64,000 nucleotides of DNA from Bin87 sp965207585 (GCA_965207585.1 CBDBMT010000003.1:1240001-1304000); one strand, 5' to 3'; positions 6,764 through 16,560 are shown, counted from the stretch's first letter. Notes: a model not told the origin generated them from the sequence alone. Made by a program: numbers and translations.

Positions 6764-9700
6764 ATGGTGGCCGAGCTCATGGCGAAGACCCTGAAGACCC
6801 TGGGGAAAGCAGGCAACGCTTCATACCTACCCCTTTCAGCCCCCCCCCCCCCCCCGACTTCCGGGGGCGTCGTGCTGACCCGGCGGCGCGCCCTGTGGGC
6901 GCTGCCCCTGCTGCTCCTGGCCGTAATGATGGCGGCGGCGCTGTTCGCGCTGACGCCTCCGCAGCCGGCCGGCGCGCAGCAGGCGACGCAGACCTTCGTC
7001 GCCAACACCAGCCAGTTAGACGGAGCCAGTGTATCTCTGGGCAATGATTACGCCCAGGCGTTCACGACCGGCAGCAGCAGCGCGGGCTACAGCCTGACCA
7101 GCGTCGGCGTGGAATTCGCCACTATCGACAGCGGCTTCAGCTCTTCATCCCTCACCGCCAGCATTCACGCCGACTCCGGCGGGTCTCCGGGCAGCTCCCT
7201 CGGGACCCTGACCAACCCCGCCAGCTTTCCCGTCTCCAGTTCGGACCAGACCCTGACTTTCACCAGCAGCGCGGGCATTGACCTTGCGGCGAACACCACG
7301 TACTTCGTGATGTTCGACCTGAGCGCCAATCAGGGTCTAACGGGTATAAGGGCGACGACTTCGGACAGCGAGGACAGCGGACAGTTGGCCGGCTGGAGCA
7401 TCGGCGACGGCGCTTTGTTTAGAGCATTTTCATTTTCCTCAACAGCCGCATGGATCACCAGCGCGTCATCACTGAAACTCAGCCTCGGCGGCGTCAGCAA
7501 GCCTTTCCTGGTGAGCAACTTCGGGCAGGCGGACGGCGGCACCGGCAATTTCGTCCAGCACGACCACGCGCAGGCGTTCACGACGGGCGCCAACGCTGGC
7601 GGGTACACCCTGACGGGCGTCGACTTCTCGTTTCCGCAAATCAACGACGGCGCGCTGGCGGGGAAGCTGGCTGCCGAGATCAGAAGCGACAGCAGCGGAG
7701 CGCCGGGCGCGGTGGTCGCCACCCTGACCAAGCCCGGCACGATCGCCGTCGGCACGAACAGCTTCACGCACTCGGGCGTGGCGCTCGCGGCGAACACCAC
7801 GTACTGGGCGGTGCTGGACGTCACCCTGGTCCTGCTCCCCGGCGCCAACACCATCCGGAACACCGCGTCGGACGCCGAGGACGCCGGCGGCGCGGACGGC
7901 TGGACCATCGCCGACGACGGCCACTACCGGACCTGGAACACCTCGGGCGCCTGGACCTCCTTCAGCCAGTCCCGCAAGATGACCATCCACGGCACGGCCG
8001 TCGAGACGGTCGAGACGGAGACCTTCGTCGCCAACACCGGCCAGGCGGACGGAGGCACCTCGTTTTTGGGCAATGACTTCCACCAGGCGTTCACCACCGG
8101 CTCCAACAGCTTCGGCTACACCCTGCACAGCGTCGACGTGGAGTTCTCCACCATCGACAGCGCCTTCAGCTCCTCGGCGCTGACCGCCAGCATCCACGCC
8201 GCCTCCGGCGGGTCTCCGGGCAGCTCGCTGGGGACCCTGACCAACCCCGCCAGCTTTCCCGCCTCCACCTCGGACCAGACGCTGACCTTCACCAGCAGCG
8301 CGGGCATCGACCTTGAGGGGAGCGCCACCTACTTCCTCGTGATCGACATGGACGCTGGCCAGGGTTCTTCGAGGGTACGCCTGACGGGTTCGGACGCCGA
8401 GGACGGCGGGGGCCTGGCCGGCTGGAGCATCGCCGACGGCGCCGGGACGAGAACGGCTTCCTCGACGGGCGCGTGGACCCCCAACGTATCGTCACTGAAG
8501 ATCAGCCTGGACGGCGTCAGCAAGCCGGAGCCGCCGCGGGTGAGCATCCTTGGCGGCGGCGCCGTCACCGAGGGCGTCAGCGCCAGCTTCACGCTGAGGG
8601 CGTCCCCGGCGCCCCCGGCGGACCTGCCGGTGAGCGTGACGGTGGCCACGACCGGGGACTTCGGGTACGGCGCGCTGCCCACCAGCGTCACCATCCCGGC
8701 CTCGGGCACCGCGACGCTGGAGATCCCCACCACCAACGACGACGTGGACGAAGCCCACGGCTCGGTGACGGTGACGCTGGTGGACGGGTCGGACTACGAC
8801 CTGGCCACGTCGCTGGGGACGGCGACGGTCCGGGTGCGGGACGACGACCCGCCGCTGGTGAAGAACACCGGTCAGTCGAGCGGCCTGGTGCAGGGCCTGC
8901 ACGTGGACCTGGCGCAGGGTTTCGACACCGGCGGCAACCCCTCGGGGTACACCCTGACCAGCGTGGACGTGGCCTTCAACCGGTCCACCGAGGACTTCGG
9001 CTCCAAGCTGACGGTCACCGTCCACAAAGGCGCCAACGGGGCTCCCGGCACGGTCGTGGGGACCCTGGCCAATCCCGACTGGGTGAACCGGCAGGCCGGC
9101 ACGTACCGCTTCACGCACCCGGGCGTCGCGCTCGAGGCGGAGACCCGGTACTGGGTCGTGCTGGACGCAACCGGACTCACGGAAGGCAACAGCCAGGTGA
9201 AGTTCACGCAGAGCAACTCCGAGGACGCGGGCGCGGCGCCCGGCTGGAGCATCAACAACGACGCTCGCATCCGCGCGCAGGGGGGCGGCAACTGGATCAC
9301 CCTGGTCGGCGGCTCCACTCTGTCCATGGGAGTCAACGGCCGGCTGCTGCCCCACGCGGACGGCTCCTACACCGTGCCCCTGGACTGGCCGCTGAAGCCG
9401 CTCGATCTGGGCGCGGGCGAGACGTTCCGGCTGCTGTTCATGACCGAAGACCACCGCGACGCCACCGCCGCCGACATCGGCGTCTACGACGCCCACGTGC
9501 GGGAGGCGGCCCGCGACGGTCACGCCGCCATCCGGCGCTACGCCGACCACTTCCGGGTGGTGGGCTCCACCGCCGCGGTGGACGCCCGGGACCACACCCG
9601 GACCAACCCCAACGACGCCGGGCACACGGACGCGCCCATCTACTGGCTGAACGGCGAGCGGGTCGCGGCGAACAACGCCGGCTTCTGGTCCGACACCTGG

Positions 9701-12700
9701 GAGAACTGGGCGATGGCGGACCGGCGCTTCGAGAGCGGCGAGAGGAGCACCTCGAACGACTGGCCGTGGACCGGCACCCGCACCGACGGTGCGAAGGAGG
9801 CGAACCCTCTGGGCGCCAGCAACGCCCGGCGGGGACGGTTCTCGACCACCGACGCGGACACCGGCCCCATCAGCTACAACACCGTCGCCAGCACCCAGGA
9901 CCACGCGTTCTACGGCATCTCGCCCCTGTTCCGGGTGGAGCCCACGCCGGTGAACGCGCCGCCCGGTGAGCCGGCGGTGATGAGCAACCTGGGCCAGGCG
10001 GACGGCGCGGCGTTGGATGTGACGACTGCCAGTACCGTACGTGACCGCGCGCAGTCGTTCACGACGGGCAAGAACGGCGGCCACTACCGCCTCAACAGCG
10101 TTGACGTCGAGTTTGCCGAGATCGGCGACGCCGACGCCGCCCGTGATCTGAGGGTACAGATCTGGGCCGGCTCCGGCGGCTCGCCGGGCAGTACCGCCGC
10201 CGACGTCCTGGCCGACCTGGCGCGCCCCTCCATGCCGGTGGGCAGCGCCGACCGGACCTTCACCTTCACCTACCAGGGCAACGACGGTTCGGGGCTGCGG
10301 CTGGAGCCGGACACCACCTACTGGGTGTACGTATACGACGCGTCCGTGCAGCCCAACAGCAGGTACACCCTTCGCGCCACCGCGTCGAACTCCGAGCGCC
10401 GGCAGGGCCTGCGCCTGCCCGAGGGCTGGAGCATCGGCGACGGCCACAGTTCCTGGTCGCTCTACCCCAACCCCGCCGTCTCCTGGAGCGCCCACTCCGA
10501 GGCGCTCAAGATCGGCCTGAACCTGGGGGCCGCCGACGCCTTCGTGCAGTTCCGCACCTGTGAGGGCACGGTGTCGGGCAACACGTGCTCGACGGGCTGG
10601 GTGATCGCCAACCACACCAGGCACGACCCGCCGCCGACGATCACGCTGACCGAGGGCGGCCCGGCGGTGACCTACCAGTGGCAGGCGGTGGACCCCCAGC
10701 AGCGCCGGCACTTCTACGTCGCCAGCCAGGTGGCGGAGCCGCTCAGCCACTTCGGGGGCTACATCGGGCCGGGCAAACCGGACCGGGACCGGCTGATGTG
10801 CCACACCGGGAGCCGCAGCCCCTACAACCTGGGCGACCCCATCGTCGAAGGGCTTGGCCGGGATGGGATTCATTTCGGCTACGGCAGCACCGCCGGCCCG
10901 CTGCTGGACCGCCACGACGGCTGCCCCTTCTCGTCGCAGTCCGTCTACGAGGGCGACGCCAACAAGTGGCGCCCGGTGAGCCTCGCCGCCGGCCAGGACA
11001 GCGACGCCTTCGACCACGGGACGTTCCTGATCCACCGGCCCCACGCCGTCGGCCACAACTTCTATGAAAATGGCGTGCTGTACCAGGTGGAAGGCTTCGA
11101 CTACCCCGAGGTGCGGGTGCCGCTCATCATCAGGGACGACGACCAGTGGGAGCAGACCCTGGAGTTCTCCATCGACGACGGGACCACCTGGACGTCCATC
11201 GAGGACGGCGGGCTCAATCTGGCCTTCCCGGCCTCGCTGAACACCGGGCGCAAGGCGCACTACTTCTGGGTGCGGACGAAGAACGACCCGCCGGCGGACC
11301 AGGACAAGCGCTTCTCCATCAACGCCGACTTCGCCGAGGCGCTGCTGCGCAGCGGCACGACGGAGTACTTCCGGTCCCACCGGGTCTGGTTCACCAGCCC
11401 CGCCGCCTCGCACCTGCACACCTTCAGAACTGACTCTGCCGTCAGCGCCGGCTCGGTCACGGTCAGCCGCACGCCGGTCCAGGTCGACATCCACGTCGGC
11501 GCCAACGTGGTCGGCAACGTGACCTTCCAGGTCGAGGTTTACAAGCTGTACGAGCGCAGCGACAACCAGATCTCGACGGAGACGCCGCCGAAGACGGTGC
11601 GCACCGACAGCTTCAGCTTCCACCGCACGCTGGGCTCCTGCGTGGGCTGCCAGCGGCTGCTGGGCGACCTGCCGGACCCGGTGGTGGAGCGCGTGGGCGA
11701 CCTGGACTACGCCAACCTGTCCGACACGGGCATCGACCTGAGCTGGCCGCGGGTGGTCGGGGCCGAGGGCTACGAGGTGCGCTACTGGTCCACCACCTCG
11801 CCCTTCCCCGGCGTCCCGGCCGACGAGGCCTGGTTCGGGGCCGAGCCCAACGACCCGGCCTGGAACATCCGCCACCTGGAGCCGGACACCGAGTACCGGG
11901 CGGTGGTCTACTACCAGGACCACGGCGCGACGCAGCTGAGCACCGCCAGCCCGGTGATCCGCTTCACCACGCTTGCGGCGGGCTCGCCGGTGGAGGCGGA
12001 GCCCACGTCGGTGATCGTGGAGCGGGTGCCCGAGGTGTCGATCAGCGCCGCCGGCGGGACGATCACCGAGGGCGAGGACGCGGTCTACACGGTCACCGTG
12101 AACCCCGCGCCCGACGCGCCGCTGGACGTCAGGGTGGGCGTGGCCGGCCCCGGCTCCGTGGTCGCCGCCCAGCACCTGGGGGAGCGCACGGTGAACGTGC
12201 CCACCGGCGGCAGCGTCTCGTTCACCATCCCCACCGTCGACGACACCGGTTGGGGCTCCAACGGGATGCTCGGCGCGACGGTGCGGTTCGGCGAGGGCTA
12301 CCGGCTGAACAGGTTCAGGAGCTACGCCTCGGTCTACGTCGCCAACAACGACCTGCCGCCGCCGCCGCCGGTGCAGCTCAAGCGCGTCTCCGACACCACG
12401 GCGACCGTCGCCTGGAAGCCGCAGGGGGACGGCGCGTCCTACCTGGTCGTCTGGCACGAGAGCTTCACGGGCGTCCCGGTCCTGACGGAAGTCACGACCA
12501 CCGCCACCGAGCACCAGCTCACCGGCCTCAAGCCGCAGTCGCACTACGTGGTCTCCGTCCTTCACGGGACGACCCAGCTGGACCAGATCACCGTGCGGAC
12601 CCTGGCCGCCGGCGCGACGCCGAAGACCTTCACGGTGGACTTCGAGACGCCCGCGCCCAACACGTCCGTGCCGGTGATCAGCGTGACCGCCGACGGCAAC

Positions 12701-15700
12701 GTGACCGAGGGCGGGGACGCGACCTTCACGGTCAGCGCCAACCCGGCGCCGGCGGCGGACCTGGACGTGAGCGTCACGGTGTCGCAGAGCGACGACTCCG
12801 GGATATCCCTGGAACATCGGACGGTGACCATCCCGGCGGCGGGCTACGCCACGCTGACGGTGGCCACCACCAACGACGAGGTGGACGAGCCCGACGGATC
12901 GGTCACGGTCACCGTCGACGCCAGCGCCAACCTCGACTACCGGGTGTCCTCGTCCCAGGGGACGGCCGTCGTGGTCGTGTCCGACGACGACGGCGGCTAC
13001 ACGGTCAACCAGGGAACGATCGCCAGGGTCAAGGAGCTGGCGTCGCAGACCCAGCACGGCGCGGCCCACGTGAACCGCTGGAACCGGGTGCTGCTGGCCT
13101 TCGGCGAGCACGACGGGACCGGCGTCACCGGCGGCCCGATGACGGCGGCCGAGGCCCAGGACATGGCCGACAATCACAGCAGCCCCGTCTGGGACCTGGT
13201 GGTCGTCGAGCTGACCGCCCTGGAGGCGGCCGCGGCGCAGACGCCGCCGCCGCCGCCCACGCCCGAGGTGAGCGTCACCGCGGGCAGCGGGGTGACCGAG
13301 GGCGGCGACGCCAGCTTCACGGTGACGGCCAGCCCGGCTCCGGCCTCCAACCTGGCGGTGAGCGTAACGGTCTCCCAGAGCGGCGACTACGGCGCCGCCA
13401 CGGGCCAGCGGACGGTGACGATACCCACCACGGGCAGCGTCGCCCTCACCGTGGGCACCACCGACGACAGCACGGACGAGACCGACGGGTCGGTCACGGC
13501 CACGGTGAACGCGGGCAGCGGCTACACGGTGTCCTCGACCCAGGGCGCGGCCACGGTGGCCGTGTCCGACAACGACGCCGCCCCCACGCCGGTGGTGAGC
13601 ATTACCGGCGGAAGCGGCATCACCGAGGGCGGGGACGCCACCTTCACCGTCAGCGCAAACCCCGCCCCCGCCGCCAACCTCGACGTGAGCCTCACGGTCT
13701 CCCAGAGCGGCGACTACGGCGCGACCACGGGCCAGCGCACGGTGACGATACCCACCACGGGCAGCGTCACCCTCACCGTGGGCACCACGGACGACAGCGC
13801 CGACGAGACCGACGGCTCGGTCACCGCAACGGTGAACGCGGGCAGCGGCTACACGGTGTCCTCGTCCCAGGGCGCGGCCACGGTCGGCGTCGCCGACAAC
13901 GACGACCCGGTCGTTGAGGAGCAGACGGGCTACACGGTGGACCCGGACGTGGTCGCCAGGGTCAGGGAGTTGGCGTCGCAGACCCAGCACGGGACGGCCC
14001 ACGTGAACCGCTGGAACCGGGTGCTGCTGGCCTTCGGCGAGCACGACGGCACCGGCGTCACGGGCGGCCCGATGACGGCGGCCCAGGCCCAGGACATGGC
14101 CGACAAGCACAGCAGTCCCGTCTGGGACGAGGTGGTGACCGAGCTGACCGCGCTGGAGGCGGCGTCAGCGCAGACGCCGCCGCCGCCCACGCCCGAGGTG
14201 AGCATTTCCGCGGGCAGCGGCATCACCGAGGGCGGGGACGCCACCTTCACGGTGACCGCCAGCCCGGCCCCGGCGGCCAACCTGGCGGTGAGCGTCACGG
14301 TGTCCCAGAGCGGCGACTACGGCGCCACCACGGGCCAGCGCACGGTGACCGTCCCCACCACGGGCAGCGCCACCCTCACCGTGGGCACCACGGACGATAC
14401 TACTGACGAAGCCGACGGCTCGGTCACCGCCACGGTGAACGCCGGCGGCGGCTACACCGTGTCCTCGACCCAGGGCGCGGCCACGGTCGGCGTGTCCGAC
14501 AACGACGCCGCCCCCACGCCGGTGGTGAGCGTCAGCGCGGGCAGCGGGGTGACCGAGGGCGGCGACGCCGTCTTCACGGTGACCGCCAGCCCGGCCCCGG
14601 CGGCCAACCTGGCGGTGAGCGTGACGGTGTCCCAGAGCGGCGACTACGGCGCGGCCACGGGGAAGCGGACGGTGACGATCCCCACCACGGGCAGCGCCAC
14701 CCTCACCGTGGGCACCACCGACGATAACGCCGACGAGACCGACGGGTCGGTGACCGCAACGGTGAACGCGGGCAGCGGCTACACGGTGTCCTCGTCCCAG
14801 GGCGCGGCCACGGTGGCGGTGTCCGACAACGACGCCGCCCCCACGCCGGTGGTGAGCGTCAGCGGCGGCAGCGGCATCACCGAGGGCGGCGACGCCGTCT
14901 TCACCGTCAGCGCAAACCCCGCCCCGGCGGCCAACCTGGCGGTGAGCGTGACGGTCTCCCAGAGCGGCGACTACGGCGCCGCCACGGGCCAGCGCACGGT
15001 GACCGTCCCCACCACGGGCAGCGCCACCCTCACCGTGGGCACCACGGACGATAACGCCGACGAGACCGACGGGTCGGTGACGGCCACGGTGAACGCCGGC
15101 GGCGGCTACACCGTGTCCTCGTCCCAGGGCGCGGCCACGGTCGGCGTGTCCGACGACGACGACGCTCCCACGCCGGTGGTGAGCGTCAGCGGCGGCAGCG
15201 GCATCACCGAGGGCGGCGACGCCACCTTCACGGTGACCGCCAGCCCGGCCCCGACCGCGAATCTCGACGTGAGCGTCACGGTGTCCCAGAGCGGCGACTA
15301 CGGCGCGACCACGGGCCAGCGGACGGTGACCGTCCCCACCACGGGCAGCGCCACCCTCACCGTGGGCACCACCGACGACGACGCCGACGAGGCCGACGGC
15401 TCGGTCACGGCCACGGTGAACGCCGGCGGCGGCTACACGGTGTCCTCGACCCAGGGCGCGGCCACGGTCGGCGTGGCCGACGACGACGCCGCCCCCACGC
15501 CGGTGGTGAGCGTCAGCGCGGGCAGCGGCATCACCGAGGGCGGGGACGCCGTCTTCACGGTGACGGCCAGCCCGGCCCCGGCGGCCAACCTGGACGTGAG
15601 CGTCACGGTGTCCCAGAGCGGCGACTACGGCGCGGCCACGGGCCAGCGCACGGTGACGATCCCCACCACGGGCAGCGTCACCTTCACCGTGGGCACCACC

Positions 15701-16171
15701 GACGACGACGCCGACGAGACCGACGGCTCGGTCACCGCCACGGTGAACGCGGGCAGCGGCTACACGGTGTCCTCGACCCAGGGCGCGGCCACGGTCGGCG
15801 TGTCCGACAACGACGACGCCGCGCCGGAGGTGGAGATCAGCGTCGCCGTGGAGGACGCCTCGGCGGTGGAGGGCGACGTGCTGGAGTTCCGGGTGGTGCT
15901 GTCCGAGGCGTCCACCGAGGAGATCCGGGTGCGGTGGTACACCGCGCCGGCCTACCACCTGCTGGACGACCGGGCGCACCGGTCCGACTACCAGACGACG
16001 GAGGGAGAGCTGGTGTTTGCGCCGGGAGTGACGGAGCTGACGGGGGAGGTGTGGCTGGAGCAGGACGAGGATGAGGAGCCGGACGAGTACTTCGCGGTGG
16101 AGGCGTTCCTGCCCGGGAGCCTCGTCTCGCCCGACGCGGTGGGAACCATGACCATCGTGGACGACGACTAG
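6764..16171 (+). CDS. Giant secreted Calx-beta/fibronectin-III surface protein A
   Basis: A 3,135-residue protein. ATG 6764 has AGAAGG nine bases upstream; the signal peptide itself begins at residue 37 (GTG 6872, LTRRRALWALPLLLLAVMM, cleavage near AGAQQA). A poly-C tract lies between the two starts. Domain order: five 'choice-of-anchor'-like blocks carrying QAFTTG and GYTLTSVDVEF (about residues 70-590, 700-860, 1070-1260), a first Calx-beta at 590-695, a ~200-residue block with YWLNGERVA and TWENW (860-1060), two fibronectin-III-like domains (1640-1745, 1865-1950), further Calx-beta domains, two helical HVNRWNRVLLAFGEHD linkers, five tandem 109-residue Calx-beta units (2475-3018) and a last Calx-beta ending in TMTIVDDD. 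The DxD-rich loops suggest calcium binding. No C-terminal anchor is visible; an adhesin or matrix role is inferred. Confidence 0.85.
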   Translation: MVAELMAKTLKTLGKAGNASYLPLSAPPPPPTSGGVVLTRRRALWALPLLLLAVMMAAALFALTPPQPAGAQQATQTFVANTSQLDGASVSLGNDYAQAFTTGSSSAGYSLTSVGVEFATIDSGFSSSSLTASIHADSGGSPGSSLGTLTNPASFPVSSSDQTLTFTSSAGIDLAANTTYFVMFDLSANQGLTGIRATTSDSEDSGQLAGWSIGDGALFRAFSFSSTAAWITSASSLKLSLGGVSKPFLVSNFGQADGGTGNFVQHDHAQAFTTGANAGGYTLTGVDFSFPQINDGALAGKLAAEIRSDSSGAPGAVVATLTKPGTIAVGTNSFTHSGVALAANTTYWAVLDVTLVLLPGANTIRNTASDAEDAGGADGWTIADDGHYRTWNTSGAWTSFSQSRKMTIHGTAVETVETETFVANTGQADGGTSFLGNDFHQAFTTGSNSFGYTLHSVDVEFSTIDSAFSSSALTASIHAASGGSPGSSLGTLTNPASFPASTSDQTLTFTSSAGIDLEGSATYFLVIDMDAGQGSSRVRLTGSDAEDGGGLAGWSIADGAGTRTASSTGAWTPNVSSLKISLDGVSKPEPPRVSILGGGAVTEGVSASFTLRASPAPPADLPVSVTVATTGDFGYGALPTSVTIPASGTATLEIPTTNDDVDEAHGSVTVTLVDGSDYDLATSLGTATVRVRDDDPPLVKNTGQSSGLVQGLHVDLAQGFDTGGNPSGYTLTSVDVAFNRSTEDFGSKLTVTVHKGANGAPGTVVGTLANPDWVNRQAGTYRFTHPGVALEAETRYWVVLDATGLTEGNSQVKFTQSNSEDAGAAPGWSINNDARIRAQGGGNWITLVGGSTLSMGVNGRLLPHADGSYTVPLDWPLKPLDLGAGETFRLLFMTEDHRDATAADIGVYDAHVREAARDGHAAIRRYADHFRVVGSTAAVDARDHTRTNPNDAGHTDAPIYWLNGERVAANNAGFWSDTWENWAMADRRFESGERSTSNDWPWTGTRTDGAKEANPLGASNARRGRFSTTDADTGPISYNTVASTQDHAFYGISPLFRVEPTPVNAPPGEPAVMSNLGQADGAALDVTTASTVRDRAQSFTTGKNGGHYRLNSVDVEFAEIGDADAARDLRVQIWAGSGGSPGSTAADVLADLARPSMPVGSADRTFTFTYQGNDGSGLRLEPDTTYWVYVYDASVQPNSRYTLRATASNSERRQGLRLPEGWSIGDGHSSWSLYPNPAVSWSAHSEALKIGLNLGAADAFVQFRTCEGTVSGNTCSTGWVIANHTRHDPPPTITLTEGGPAVTYQWQAVDPQQRRHFYVASQVAEPLSHFGGYIGPGKPDRDRLMCHTGSRSPYNLGDPIVEGLGRDGIHFGYGSTAGPLLDRHDGCPFSSQSVYEGDANKWRPVSLAAGQDSDAFDHGTFLIHRPHAVGHNFYENGVLYQVEGFDYPEVRVPLIIRDDDQWEQTLEFSIDDGTTWTSIEDGGLNLAFPASLNTGRKAHYFWVRTKNDPPADQDKRFSINADFAEALLRSGTTEYFRSHRVWFTSPAASHLHTFRTDSAVSAGSVTVSRTPVQVDIHVGANVVGNVTFQVEVYKLYERSDNQISTETPPKTVRTDSFSFHRTLGSCVGCQRLLGDLPDPVVERVGDLDYANLSDTGIDLSWPRVVGAEGYEVRYWSTTSPFPGVPADEAWFGAEPNDPAWNIRHLEPDTEYRAVVYYQDHGATQLSTASPVIRFTTLAAGSPVEAEPTSVIVERVPEVSISAAGGTITEGEDAVYTVTVNPAPDAPLDVRVGVAGPGSVVAAQHLGERTVNVPTGGSVSFTIPTVDDTGWGSNGMLGATVRFGEGYRLNRFRSYASVYVANNDLPPPPPVQLKRVSDTTATVAWKPQGDGASYLVVWHESFTGVPVLTEVTTTATEHQLTGLKPQSHYVVSVLHGTTQLDQITVRTLAAGATPKTFTVDFETPAPNTSVPVISVTADGNVTEGGDATFTVSANPAPAADLDVSVTVSQSDDSGISLEHRTVTIPAAGYATLTVATTNDEVDEPDGSVTVTVDASANLDYRVSSSQGTAVVVVSDDDGGYTVNQGTIARVKELASQTQHGAAHVNRWNRVLLAFGEHDGTGVTGGPMTAAEAQDMADNHSSPVWDLVVVELTALEAAAAQTPPPPPTPEVSVTAGSGVTEGGDASFTVTASPAPASNLAVSVTVSQSGDYGAATGQRTVTIPTTGSVALTVGTTDDSTDETDGSVTATVNAGSGYTVSSTQGAATVAVSDNDAAPTPVVSITGGSGITEGGDATFTVSANPAPAANLDVSLTVSQSGDYGATTGQRTVTIPTTGSVTLTVGTTDDSADETDGSVTATVNAGSGYTVSSSQGAATVGVADNDDPVVEEQTGYTVDPDVVARVRELASQTQHGTAHVNRWNRVLLAFGEHDGTGVTGGPMTAAQAQDMADKHSSPVWDEVVTELTALEAASAQTPPPPTPEVSISAGSGITEGGDATFTVTASPAPAANLAVSVTVSQSGDYGATTGQRTVTVPTTGSATLTVGTTDDTTDEADGSVTATVNAGGGYTVSSTQGAATVGVSDNDAAPTPVVSVSAGSGVTEGGDAVFTVTASPAPAANLAVSVTVSQSGDYGAATGKRTVTIPTTGSATLTVGTTDDNADETDGSVTATVNAGSGYTVSSSQGAATVAVSDNDAAPTPVVSVSGGSGITEGGDAVFTVSANPAPAANLAVSVTVSQSGDYGAATGQRTVTVPTTGSATLTVGTTDDNADETDGSVTATVNAGGGYTVSSSQGAATVGVSDDDDAPTPVVSVSGGSGITEGGDATFTVTASPAPTANLDVSVTVSQSGDYGATTGQRTVTVPTTGSATLTVGTTDDDADEADGSVTATVNAGGGYTVSSTQGAATVGVADDDAAPTPVVSVSAGSGITEGGDAVFTVTASPAPAANLDVSVTVSQSGDYGAATGQRTVTIPTTGSVTFTVGTTDDDADETDGSVTATVNAGSGYTVSSTQGAATVGVSDNDDAAPEVEISVAVEDASAVEGDVLEFRVVLSEASTEEIRVRWYTAPAYHLLDDRAHRSDYQTTEGELVFAPGVTELTGEVWLEQDEDEEPDEYFAVEAFLPGSLVSPDAVGTMTIVDDD
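6840..6855 (+). repeat. Poly-C tract (16 C) at the 5' end of giant gene A
   Basis: Sixteen consecutive C lie between ATG 6764 and the signal peptide. With 16 C the upstream ATG is in frame with the signal peptide; in copy B the same tract has 11 C and the ATG is out of frame. Confidence 0.85.
14191..15830 (+). repeat. Five tandem ~327-bp Calx-beta coding repeats (giant gene A)
   Basis: Each unit encodes about 109 residues running from VSVSAGSGVTEGGDAVFTV through SGDYGAATGQRTVTVPTTGS to SQGAATVGVSDND. Junctions recur near 14515, 14842, 15170 and 15497. Units are very similar at DNA level, so unequal recombination is likely. Two further units sit at 13261-13905, before the second helical linker. 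Confidence 0.85.
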
Positions 16172-16195
16172 CCCGGCCGGGCCGGACTGCCAGCG

Positions 16196-16245
16196 CAGAA
16201 CAGGGCAAGGGGGCCGGCGGCGACGCTGCCGGCCTCCTTGTTCTG
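16196..16245 (+). terminator. Long hairpin terminator after giant gene A
   Basis: CAGAACA...AAGGGGGCCGGC pairs with GCCGGCCTCCTTGTTCTG across a 9-base loop, 25 bases after the stop. The arms are long and mostly complementary. A matching hairpin follows gene B. Confidence 0.6.
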
Positions 16246-16352
16246 CACCACGCGCGGAACGCAATCTGGACACGTCGTGGTTCAGGATCACACAAGGGGT
16301 GCTGCCAGGGGAATGTCAACATCTTGACTTCGGCCCGGCGGAACCGACAAGG

Positions 16353-16380
16353 GGCCGCCCCGGTATATTACGGGGCGGCC
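16353..16380. terminator. Ten-bp perfect hairpin
   Basis: GGCCGCCCCG and CGGGGCGGCC form a perfect stem around the loop GTATATTA, followed by TTGCTT. It may be a bidirectional terminator between giant gene A and the following region. Confidence 0.5.
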
Positions 16381-16520
16381 TTGCTTGGTTGCCAGGCGGC
16401 GATTGGAACTACGGGCCGCTTACAACCGCCTTGTCGCCTTTCCCATAGGCAGGCAAAGCGGGGCCTCACAATGGACACGGCCAAGAGCGCCTATGCGTCC
16501 AGGGCAGATCTGATGTGAAA

Positions 16521-16560
16521 AGTTCTCGATTCATCCAGCTTGGTGGACGGTTTTGGTCTA
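16521..16560 (+). other. Recombinase-tail / attachment-like remnant 1
   Basis: The sequence resembles the site at 17615-17665 (GTTCT-GATT-ATCCAG-TTGGTGG, with one gap). With one frame correction it reads VLDFIQ then LGG, like the C-terminus of the minus-strand serine recombinase (VLDFVQSG). With the next site it brackets the aspartic protease module. No complete gene lies between 16381 and 16772. Confidence 0.4.

Noticed and set aside
8492..14110. 1,872-codon ORF antisense to giant gene A
   Set aside because: Composition is Arg/Gly/His/Val-rich shadow of GC-biased codons; a matching frame exists antisense to gene B (50329-55950), as expected from the sense repeats.
14191..15830. Tandem repeats as a possible CRISPR or satellite array
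   Set aside because: Units are in-frame coding repeats of 109 residues with no short repeat-spacer pattern.
14165..16291. 708-codon antisense ORF over the Calx-beta repeats
   Set aside because: Repeated shadow translation (RGHRVAAARVHRG) of the sense units; no start context.
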